Positions 1 through 5,918 of a stretch of 14,642 nucleotides of DNA are shown here, piece by piece. The position numbers and the translations under genes were made by a program. The stretch is taken from positions 1 through 14,642 of the forward strand of contig CAMLER010000043.1 in NCBI GenBank assembly GCA_946478915.1, read 5' to 3'. The notes under the pieces are model-generated. The model ran no database searches and was not told where the DNA came from. It saw only the letters and a program-made list of their open reading frames with translations. Each line of letters starts with the position of its first letter. The stretch's first letter is position 1. This DNA is from an uncultured Chryseolinea sp. GTDB lineage: Bacteria > Bacteroidota > Bacteroidia > Cytophagales > Cyclobacteriaceae.

Positions 1-62
1 TTTATTGAGCGTATTGGCAGTAGCCCATACACAATCACAAGTTGACAAAGTAGGACTAATAA
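1..62. other. Left edge, no recognisable gene
   Basis: This short stretch lies downstream of the DoxX-like gene. One plus-strand frame is open from the edge to about 106 and reads like the hydrophobic end of a signal peptide (LLSVLAVAHTQSQ). It then runs into the antisense of the DoxX-like gene and stops, so I do not call it. No terminator-like hairpin is evident. Confidence 0.4.
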
Positions 63-836
63 CTAGTAACGTTTGCCAAGAAACGCAAGCACGAAGGAAG
101 CTGCACTAAAGGCAAATGACTGCAGTACACTGGTTACCTCATTGCCATTGAGGACGTCGGGCATAGCAACCGCTCTCGGAATATGTAAAATCAGAAACCA
201 AATGAAGATCATGATTCCCGTCAAAATAGCAACCAAACGAAGTTGAAACTGAATGATTATTGAAACGCCAGCACCGATCAAAGCAACTCCGGCAAAATAA
301 GTCCAGAATAAATCAAATGGAATCCACTTTGGCACTAATGTGGCCACGCCAACTGCATACAAGAAATGATCAATGCCAAACACCAGAAGCATAATTCCGA
401 AAAAAATTCGTCCGATACCTGCGAGCTTTTCAAGAGCCCCTATGAAGCCTGCTTCGAACGGTTTATCAAATGTTCGGGCAACGATAAATGCACTACCCGA
501 AAAAGCCAGGAGCTTAAATGCATTTGTCCAGGCGCCAAGCGCACCGGGATTGTTTTGCATTTGAAACGGAATGTGTAAAAAAACAAACATGCAAAGGAAA
601 AGAACTCCGAGATACAGGTTTGCTTTTCGCGCATGGAAACCGAAAATAATGGATACGCCAACAAAAATTAAAAGTAAGTTGAACAAGTAAACTACCGGCT
701 GCAGGCCGGGCCATTCCGACGGCCAGAGAGGTACGAAGAAGGGTTGGAATCCAGGATAAACAAATTGCTGGAGCGCAAGGCCGATAAGGGCCGCCGCAAA
801 ACACATTCGTCCTGCGACCATCAGTTTTCTACTCAT
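63..836 (-). CDS. DoxX-like integral membrane protein with two tandem repeats
   Basis: This 257-residue, very hydrophobic protein would sit in the cytoplasmic membrane with about eight membrane segments. It resembles the DoxX/DoxD-like family of four-helix proteins; several members are linked to quinone or thiol redox chemistry, but no specific reaction can be assigned here. The protein is an internal duplication. Residues about 9-121 and 140-251 align with an offset of 130-131: VPLW at 35-38 with VPKW at 168-171, VSIIF at 61-65 with VSIII at 191-195, an arginine at 70 and 200, LHIP at 87-90 and 217-220, and AFSGSAF at 111-117 with AFSAASF at 242-248. The ATG start is followed by the basic MSRK and then a membrane segment, as expected for an uncleaved N-terminus. 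It shares strand with phoX upstream, but 147 bases and a hairpin lie between them, so it is probably transcribed separately. The family call is fairly sure and the function is unknown. Confidence 0.75.
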   Translation of the reverse strand: MSRKLMVAGRMCFAAALIGLALQQFVYPGFQPFFVPLWPSEWPGLQPVVYLFNLLLIFVGVSIIFGFHARKANLYLGVLFLCMFVFLHIPFQMQNNPGALGAWTNAFKLLAFSGSAFIVARTFDKPFEAGFIGALEKLAGIGRIFFGIMLLVFGIDHFLYAVGVATLVPKWIPFDLFWTYFAGVALIGAGVSIIIQFQLRLVAILTGIMIFIWFLILHIPRAVAMPDVLNGNEVTSVLQSFAFSAASFVLAFLGKRY

Positions 837-917
837 TCATAAAGCGTATGCAGCAAATAACGCACGAACGACGCTATGTGAAGATGTAAATCCTTGCTCA
901 ATGTAAATCAGGAGAAA

Positions 918-943
918 GGAGCAGTATTGATCAGTATTGCTCC
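918..943 (-). terminator. Hairpin downstream of phoX, candidate terminator
   Basis: Two 11-base arms flank a GATC loop; the outer six pairs (GGAGCA/TGCTCC) are perfect. The arm interior has two G-T pairs on the plus strand, which become A-C mismatches in a minus-strand transcript. A short TTT follows on the minus strand. The site is about 40 bases past the phoX stop, which suits termination of the PI-PLC/phoX unit. It also contains the direct repeat CAGTATTG twice, 10 bp apart (922-929, 932-939), so a protein-binding site is an alternative. Confidence 0.4.
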
Positions 944-983
944 TACTGCTTAACCCTTCTTATCATTATCCTCTTTACGAACG

Positions 984-2336
984 TCAGCTTCTCAGTTTCT
1001 CCCAGGGACCAGTAATTGCCATCGTAAGTCCATCGCCCTGGATGTTAACGAACATTGTTTTTCCTGAAGGAGAAAAGCATATCCCGGCCATTTCCGACGT
1101 CGATCCGATGTTACGACCAATGTTGTAGATCTTGCCCGCGGGCGTGATCCCCCTGATGTACGAATCTTTGGAATCTTCAACCAATACCACATCGCCCCAT
1201 GGCGCCACCGTTAGATTATCGCAATATTTCAGGATATCGGTGTCGTTTGGTTCCGCGAAAAGAATCAGCTTCCCGGGTGAATCTCTTTCATTCGCTTTAC
1301 CTTCATTGCGACCAGGTACATATCTAAAAACCTGCCCCGATTTCTTGTTACCACCATTCGTACACGCAAAAAACACTTCATTCTTGCCAAACCACATCCC
1401 TTCACCGCGTGCAAACAATGCTGCGCCCAATGCATGTCCTCTCATTCGGAGATCATCATCCGGTGCATTTACATCTGACATCGTGATCCACTCAACGTCA
1501 TGACCCTCTCCCACTTTTAATTGATCACTCTCCCAATTCCGCGTATCAAAACGTTCCTTACCTTTTAGCGCAAGCGCCTGCAACGTTCCACCTTTATGCA
1601 GCTTGCCCGGTTCCTTAGGTATGAACCTGTAAATTAAACTGTCGCCCCTATCTTCTGTCTGGTACACTATTCCAGTACCTGGGTCAACACAGATAGCTTC
1701 ATGATTAAATCTGCCCATTTCTTTTAAGGGCACTGGTGATACAAGCTTCTTGGAAGAGGCGGGAACCTCAAAATTGTAGCCGTGATCAACTTCTACATCT
1801 CCGCCTTTTTTGGTCGTATCTTCTTCGCAAGTAATCCAGCTATTCCAGGGTGTGGGGCCTCCCGCGCAATTCCGGAATGTTCCGGCGAGTGTCAAATATT
1901 GTGCTTCTAATGTCTGCGATTGCTCGTTGAAAACGATCGTGGATGTACCGCCGAGGCCAGGAGATTTTCCAGATCCATAGTCAAAGAAATCTTTCTTGCC
2001 GGCTTTCGAAAGCAGCGCCAAATCCTCACCAAACGCTCCGTTCTTTGTTGGGCTGGGTCTGTTTTCATGATTGCGCACCAGCACAACCTTTCCCCGGATA
2101 TCAAAAGCAGCCATGCCGTCGGGAAGACCCGGAACCAAAAAGCCATCCGACATTTTCTCACCCCACTTAGAAATTATTTTTGCATTAAATCCTTCGGGAA
2201 GTTCCAGCAACTTATCAACCGCTGGTTTCATCCTTGCTGCTTGTGCAAATGTTCGTGAGGATAAAAACATGTTCAATCCAGCGAACCCTGCGGATACAAC
2301 AAATGAATGTTTAATAAACTCTCTCCTGGTTCTCAT
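984..2336 (-). CDS. phoX: PhoX-family alkaline phosphatase, Tat-exported
   Basis: This 450-residue protein belongs to the PhoX (DUF839) family. Characterised members are Ca2+- and Fe-dependent alkaline phosphatases that hydrolyse phosphomonoesters outside the cytoplasm. The N-terminus is a clear twin-arginine signal: TRREFIK at residues 3-9, a hydrophobic stretch to about 25, and likely cleavage near TFA-QA at 31. Family motifs in order are NCAGGPTPW (156-164) with the conserved cysteine 157, CEE (170-172), GRFNHEA (208-214), TEDRGD (227-232), ARGEGMW (309-315), DNLTVAPWGD (373-382) and EMAGICFSPSG (415-425). The acidic residues in these motifs fit a beta-propeller phosphatase with a metal cluster. 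Length is slightly short compared with the large PhoX enzymes but normal for the wider family. The start overlaps the stop of the PI-PLC gene by 4 bases (ATGA), so translation is probably coupled and the two proteins probably act together. Substrate range is unproven, since some DUF839 proteins lack phosphatase data. Confidence 0.85.
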   Translation of the reverse strand: MRTRREFIKHSFVVSAGFAGLNMFLSSRTFAQAARMKPAVDKLLELPEGFNAKIISKWGEKMSDGFLVPGLPDGMAAFDIRGKVVLVRNHENRPSPTKNGAFGEDLALLSKAGKKDFFDYGSGKSPGLGGTSTIVFNEQSQTLEAQYLTLAGTFRNCAGGPTPWNSWITCEEDTTKKGGDVEVDHGYNFEVPASSKKLVSPVPLKEMGRFNHEAICVDPGTGIVYQTEDRGDSLIYRFIPKEPGKLHKGGTLQALALKGKERFDTRNWESDQLKVGEGHDVEWITMSDVNAPDDDLRMRGHALGAALFARGEGMWFGKNEVFFACTNGGNKKSGQVFRYVPGRNEGKANERDSPGKLILFAEPNDTDILKYCDNLTVAPWGDVVLVEDSKDSYIRGITPAGKIYNIGRNIGSTSEMAGICFSPSGKTMFVNIQGDGLTMAITGPWEKLRS

Positions 2337-3415
2337 AATTTACATTTAGTTGAAGCAATCAAAGGATTGCATGATTCATACTTTCCGTTTTGCAATGATA
2401 TTTGAAAATTACCTGAGGGACTAAGGCGTTTAAGGTAATAATCCGTACTGATAAGCTGTGCCCCTGAAGCAACCGCCGATTCAAATCTGGACAAATCACC
2501 ATTCCTCGCTTCCCTTGTGTCGGCATCAGCCCTTGTTCTTACCATGAACCCGGCCTTGACCCGTTCCTGGATTTGAGTGCGTTGCTCTTTGGGCTCATTC
2601 ATGATGAAAAATGCCGCGTAGGGACTGCTAGCCTCAACGTTGGGAAACATTGGCTTCCCCCTCAGGCCATCCTGAATATAGTTCGACGTTACCGGGCTTC
2701 CCGCATCAAGAACAAAAAGTATTTTACCTCTTGCAGTAGACAGCGGGGGCCAGCCGTCTGTCGTAACTGCTTCCCGTAACGACCCGAATTCACCTTGAAC
2801 ATAGTCTGGTGTAATTAAATCCGACGAAGCAAATACAGAAAGAATCTCCTGATCAACGCTATCGAGTACACTTTTGGTAAAACGTAATACTTGTGTCGCA
2901 CCCGCCTCTTTAAGACCACTTTCCTTTGGATTAATGGTTATTATGATAGGCAAATGATCCGGATGATCTGAAGACCATTCTTTTACTTCTCTCAGGCACC
3001 CAATAAACGTAAGGCAATGACTTCGAAAATCGATGTCTGGGACGTGAAGAGTTTTTAGTCCCGCGCTGGACAATTCATTCGCGGTATCATATGGAAGTGC
3101 GTCCCACCCTTGTTCTTTCAACAATCCCAGGCCTATTGGTTCTTTAAAGCGTCCGCCCTCGGGGTCGTGCAGAACATCGATTTCAAGGCTTCGTAATCCA
3201 AGGTCTAGTTGCTCTTTTATTGGAAGGTGAAAGTAATCCAGCCCGGTCACGCCGGAATCCTTTGCCAACAAGATCTTCAAAAGTGGTTCTTCGATCCCTT
3301 GCTTATAACTATTATGACTTCCGATAATTTGAATTTCGTTCATGCGTATCTCCACTGCTTCTGGCGTGCCACATGCTACTAGAAACGTCGCGATAAAGAC
3401 GTATATACATTTCAT
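2333..3415 (-). CDS. Ca2+-dependent phosphatidylinositol phospholipase C, SaPLC1-like lipoprotein
   Basis: This 360-residue protein resembles the PI-PLC X domain of the Streptomyces antibioticus PLC1 type, which cleaves phosphatidylinositol to diacylglycerol and inositol phosphates. The two catalytic histidines fit H34 in IGSHNSY and H124 in TLHVPDIDF. The metal-binding acids fit E78 and D80 in RSLEIDV, and Asp127/Asp129 follow the second histidine. I chose the ATG at 3415 instead of the in-frame ATG at 3463. From 3415 the protein begins MKCIYVFIATFLVAC, a compact lipoprotein signal with lipobox LVAC and Cys15. Starting at 3463 would bury this behind 16 polar residues. It is the first gene of a two-gene unit with phoX (ATGA overlap). 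The protein is probably attached to a membrane facing the periplasm or cell surface. Bacteroidota vary in inositol lipid content, so the target may be the cell's own lipids, host or environmental phosphatidylinositol, or another phosphodiester. Confidence 0.82.
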   Translation of the reverse strand: MKCIYVFIATFLVACGTPEAVEIRMNEIQIIGSHNSYKQGIEEPLLKILLAKDSGVTGLDYFHLPIKEQLDLGLRSLEIDVLHDPEGGRFKEPIGLGLLKEQGWDALPYDTANELSSAGLKTLHVPDIDFRSHCLTFIGCLREVKEWSSDHPDHLPIIITINPKESGLKEAGATQVLRFTKSVLDSVDQEILSVFASSDLITPDYVQGEFGSLREAVTTDGWPPLSTARGKILFVLDAGSPVTSNYIQDGLRGKPMFPNVEASSPYAAFFIMNEPKEQRTQIQERVKAGFMVRTRADADTREARNGDLSRFESAVASGAQLISTDYYLKRLSPSGNFQISLQNGKYESCNPLIASTKCKL

Positions 3416-3495
3416 AAAACTTGTTTCTATTTTAAATCGGCTACACGCCTTGCGGTAAAGCATGTAAAAATAAGTCGAATTTAATAGCAGAGAAG

Positions 3496-3536
3496 CAAAA
3501 ATTACAGGCGTGATAAATGTGTGATGAACACATCAC
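3496..3536 (-). promoter_or_regulatory. Candidate promoter and operator of the PI-PLC/phoX unit
   Basis: On the plus strand, GTGATAAA (3510-3517) and GTGATGAA (3521-3528) form a direct repeat exactly 11 bp apart, and CATCAC (3531-3536) is an inverted third half-site. An 11-bp direct repeat is the layout of the E. coli PHO box (TGTCA-type units). Read on the minus strand the units are CATCA and TATCA, so the match is only partial. TAATTTTTG at 3504-3496 (minus) is one base longer in the spacer than the Bacteroidota TAnnTTTG box and would place transcription near 3489, giving a leader of about 75 bases. All of this is inferred from pattern. Confidence 0.3.
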
Positions 3537-3573
3537 GAATAATGTTACCTATTCATTTCGCGCACGAGAATTC

Positions 3574-3594
3574 GGGGATAAGGAATAGGGAATA
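3574..3594. repeat. Heptamer tandem repeat, cluster 1 (about RGGRATA x3)
   Basis: Three imperfect 7-bp units stand head to tail: GGGGATA, AGGAATA and GGGAATA. They share period and base pattern with the perfect heptamers at 3615, so both clusters probably descend from one simple repeat array in this intergenic region. Confidence 0.6.
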
Positions 3595-3614
3595 TGGCAG
3601 TCCCAGTAAAAGAT

Positions 3615-3640
3615 GGGTATAGGGTATAGGGTATAGGGTC
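3615..3640 (+). repeat. Perfect heptamer repeat (GGGTATA x3 plus GGGT), G-quadruplex motif
   Basis: Three exact GGGTATA units (3615-3635) are followed by a fourth GGG (3636-3638). This gives four GGG tracts separated by three TATA loops, which satisfies the G3N1-7 four-tract rule for G-quadruplex formation. It lies on the coding strand about 75 bases before the cytochrome/dehydrogenase start, so it could form in DNA or in that gene's leader RNA. Confidence 0.7.
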
Positions 3641-3652
3641 ATACCTTATACC
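3623..3652 (+). other. 12-bp hairpin overlapping the G-quadruplex motif
   Basis: GGTATAGGGTAT (3623-3634) pairs with ATACCTTATACC (3641-3652) around a 6-base loop. All pairs are Watson-Crick except one G-T/G-U. The left arm lies inside the G-rich heptamers, so hairpin and quadruplex exclude each other. No run of T follows directly, which makes a classical terminator less likely. Confidence 0.55.
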
Positions 3653-3712
3653 TTCCTACACCTTCTAATAAAATTTAATGCAAGTTTCTCCAGGAACTCT
3701 TACTTTGACAAT

Positions 3713-5422
3713 ATGTTCAGAAATGCGCTATATGCTCTTCTACTGATTGGCTTGGTCGGAACGATTTATTATTTACTTTTTCGAAGCGATTATCCATCAG
3801 GGCAACGAGACATTGCAGATGGACACGGCCATTTCAGAACATATTGCAGCTCATGTCACGGACTTGAAGAAGATGGTATTGGACCACCGCTCGGGGGTAT
3901 AACAGACCTAATACCTCCTGAACCGCTAATAAAATTCATTAGAAATCCTTCGCAAGTCATCTCGTCGGGCGATAAAAGGGCAGTCAGTCAGTTAGCACGG
4001 TATAAACAAGTCATGCCTTCATTTGACTGGATGGATGAAAAAATGATACGCGAAATACTGGGGTATATTAGTCATCAGACCAAATTATATAATATCAAAC
4101 CCGATCATGTTGGTGAATCAGGCAAGGGTCTAACGGGGAGGCTGGTGGCGCCGGTAAAAAAGTCAGGCTTAAAAATAGAGTTAGAAGACGTGATCCAAAT
4201 TCCACGTTTGGAAGGTACTTCTCCAGATCTTGGAATCGTAACGCTAAGGCCCCATCCGTCTGGCGATGGTACTTTTTTTGTCAGCGATCAGAATGGTGTG
4301 ATATACCATGTCAGAAACGGTACCGCGAACATTTTTTTGGATATCCGTAGACATATTAAAGATTTTCAAAGCGGCCCAGGTATTGCTACGGGGATCGGAA
4401 GCTTCGATTTTCATCCCGACTACCTGAATAACGGTCTTATATATGTTACGCATGCCGAAACTTTCAAAGGACAAACTCCCGATTACCTCATCTCAGATTC
4501 AATACGAGCAGAAGTTCAATGGGTTATCGGTGAATGGAAAATGGATGACATCACCAACCTTGTGTTTAGCGGCAAGTATCGCGAGGTGTTGCGATTGCAC
4601 GCGCCTACATTTGCACACGGATGCCAGGACATTCGGTTTATTCCGGGAATTGAGAAAACCAATTCAAATTATGGTCTTCTTTATATTGGGTACGGAGATG
4701 GCGGCTCTAACAACATCAGGCGACCCGAACTGGGACACCATCTAAGTTCGTTTCTGGGGACAATAATGCGCATTGATCCGGCTGGAAAGAATAGCCGAAA
4801 TGGTAAATACGGAATCCCAAATGACAATCCGTTTGTAAATGAATCTGATCGAGGCGTAATAAAAGAAATTTATGCGTTTGGATTCAGGAACCCTCACCGA
4901 ATGGAATGGGACGAAAAGGCAAACTATCGAATGATTGTTACAGATATTGGAGAAGCAAACATAGAGGAGATCAACATCGTTGAAAAAGGGGGAGACTATG
5001 GATGGCCAAACAGAGAAGGCAATTTTGGGATTGTGACCACTCGTGATATGAAAACGGTTTACAGGCTCGAAAGCAGTGATGTAGCACGATTTAAAGGCCC
5101 CTTGGCCCAATACGATCACGAAGACGGAAATGCAATTGGAGGAGGCTTTGTTTACGAGGGAAACATTGAACCATTGAACCACAAGTACATATTTGGAGAT
5201 ATTGTTAATGGAACGCTCTTCTATATGAATTTCAACCCGCAATTAACGGATTCAACGATTTATGAATTAACGATTGTTGATAATGGAAAGCAGACAAGCC
5301 TACAGGAAATAAGCGGAATAAAACGCGTTCATCAGCGAATTGGCTACGATCGATTCAACAAAACACTTTATGTGATCACAAAAGCAGATGGAATGATCAG
5401 GCGCGTTTCGGCTGCATTTTAA
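3713..5422 (+). CDS. Membrane-anchored cytochrome c / PQQ-dependent sugar dehydrogenase fusion
   Basis: This 569-residue protein joins two domains. An N-terminal membrane anchor (about residues 5-23) is followed by a class I cytochrome c domain: heme-binding CSSCH at 45-49 with the likely axial Met101 in QVMPSF. From about 160 to the end it is a soluble glucose/sorbosone dehydrogenase-type six-bladed propeller. Supporting motifs are GIGSFDFHPDY (about 227-236), IGYGDGGSNN (324-333), LGTIMRIDP (347-355), GIPNDNPF (366-373), the PQQ-pocket signature FGFRNPHR (388-395), DIGEANIEEIN (410-420) and GGDYGWP (425-431). It probably oxidises a sugar or similar alcohol in the periplasm and passes electrons from PQQ to the attached heme, then to the respiratory chain. 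No PQQ synthesis gene is in the window. The PQQ requirement and substrate are inferred; related proteins are also called aldose sugar dehydrogenases. The gene is transcribed divergently from the PI-PLC gene. Confidence 0.85.
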   Translation: MFRNALYALLLIGLVGTIYYLLFRSDYPSGQRDIADGHGHFRTYCSSCHGLEEDGIGPPLGGITDLIPPEPLIKFIRNPSQVISSGDKRAVSQLARYKQVMPSFDWMDEKMIREILGYISHQTKLYNIKPDHVGESGKGLTGRLVAPVKKSGLKIELEDVIQIPRLEGTSPDLGIVTLRPHPSGDGTFFVSDQNGVIYHVRNGTANIFLDIRRHIKDFQSGPGIATGIGSFDFHPDYLNNGLIYVTHAETFKGQTPDYLISDSIRAEVQWVIGEWKMDDITNLVFSGKYREVLRLHAPTFAHGCQDIRFIPGIEKTNSNYGLLYIGYGDGGSNNIRRPELGHHLSSFLGTIMRIDPAGKNSRNGKYGIPNDNPFVNESDRGVIKEIYAFGFRNPHRMEWDEKANYRMIVTDIGEANIEEINIVEKGGDYGWPNREGNFGIVTTRDMKTVYRLESSDVARFKGPLAQYDHEDGNAIGGGFVYEGNIEPLNHKYIFGDIVNGTLFYMNFNPQLTDSTIYELTIVDNGKQTSLQEISGIKRVHQRIGYDRFNKTLYVITKADGMIRRVSAAF

Positions 5423-5533
5423 ACCGGGTCCAATCTCGTAAACCGATCAATTGCATCGACCACGATCCACCGATAAATAAATCTTTGTAACCTTTCAAAA
5501 GAGATATTGTTGAATCTATGTAAAGCAGCGCTT

Positions 5534-5728
5534 ATGCATATAGAAGACGATCCAACAAAGCCAACTTTTGAAGTAGGTGACAAGGTGATGTTGCTCCAGG
5601 ATTCAGATACAGTTTGGATTGTTACCAAAGTGTATACCGGTGAAGGAACAGCCAAATATGATATCAGGCCGGACGCACCAAAACCGCTAAAGCTTGTTCC
5701 GCAGGATGAGCTCACCACTCCGGTGTAA
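5534..5728 (+). CDS. Small conserved-looking protein, SH3-like, function unknown
   Basis: The product is a 64-residue soluble, acidic protein. After MHIEDDPTKPTF it reads VGDKVMLL, then VWIVTKVY, YDIRP and a final LKLVPQDEL. Alternating short strands beginning with a VGD-V turn are typical of small SH3-barrel proteins such as DUF2158/YodC-like ones, but I do not recognise the family with confidence. The frame stays open upstream to a TTG at 5507. I prefer the ATG at 5534 because it gives a sensible N-terminus and no Shine-Dalgarno sequence favours either. It follows the dehydrogenase gene by 111 bases and is closed by a hairpin 26 bases after its stop, so it looks like a separate unit or the end of the preceding one. 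It could still be a spurious frame. Confidence 0.5.
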   Translation: MHIEDDPTKPTFEVGDKVMLLQDSDTVWIVTKVYTGEGTAKYDIRPDAPKPLKLVPQDELTTPV

Positions 5729-5753
5729 TGGTGGATGTTCACCCCGTTGCATT

Positions 5754-5773
5754 GGGAGCTTTTTGAAAGCCCC
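5754..5773 (+). terminator. Candidate intrinsic terminator after the small gene
   Basis: GGG-A-GCTTT pairs with AAAGC-CCC around a 3-base TTG loop, giving eight pairs with one bulged A. The following sequence is TTAGGTATTTATT, T-rich but not a clean T run. The position, 26 bases after the stop at 5728, fits termination. It supports transcription of the downstream permease from its own promoter. Confidence 0.4.
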
Positions 5774-5860
5774 TTAGGTATTTATTGTGTACTTCAAATG
5801 CTTCACCGGCGATGCATTCCTCCGCCAGCTGGATCGCAAAGTATCTACATTTGAATTGCT

Positions 5861-5868
5861 TATATTTG
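5861..5868 (+). promoter_or_regulatory. TAnnTTTG promoter box before the permease gene
   Basis: TATATTTG matches the -7 element of the Bacteroidota housekeeping promoter exactly and would start transcription near 5875, about 45 bases before the chosen ATG. A second match, TACATTTG, lies at 5846-5853. I see no good TTTG element at -33, so this is a weak call. Confidence 0.3.
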
Positions 5869-5918
5869 ACAACTGCCTTTTAAAGTGGCGGCGTACCTTC
5901 TTCCTTTCTGCGCCCAAA

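Noticed and set aside
1..106. Plus-strand frame open from the left edge, with a signal-peptide-like sequence
   Set aside because: It is too short, has no visible start, and its second half is antisense to the DoxX-like gene.
1132..1503. 123-codon plus-strand frame
   Set aside because: It is antisense to phoX, whose motifs span the same region; the encoded peptide has no recognisable features.
3416..3463. Upstream ATG start for the PI-PLC gene
   Set aside because: It would put 16 polar residues in front of a clean lipoprotein signal (lipobox LVAC) that begins at the ATG at 3415.
3519..3537. Possible CRP-type site (TGTGA ... TCACG)
   Set aside because: The half-sites are separated by 8 bases instead of the 6 of the E. 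coli consensus; the 11-bp direct repeat explains the same bases at least as well.
4742..5242. 166-codon minus-strand frame
   Set aside because: It lies wholly antisense to the dehydrogenase propeller motifs and looks like a shadow frame.
5787..5918. N-terminal extension of the permease from a GTG start
   Set aside because: The extra residues resemble no family leader, whereas MIKNYFIVAFRTIRK from the ATG at 5919 is typical of these permeases. A promoter-like box also lies within the extension.
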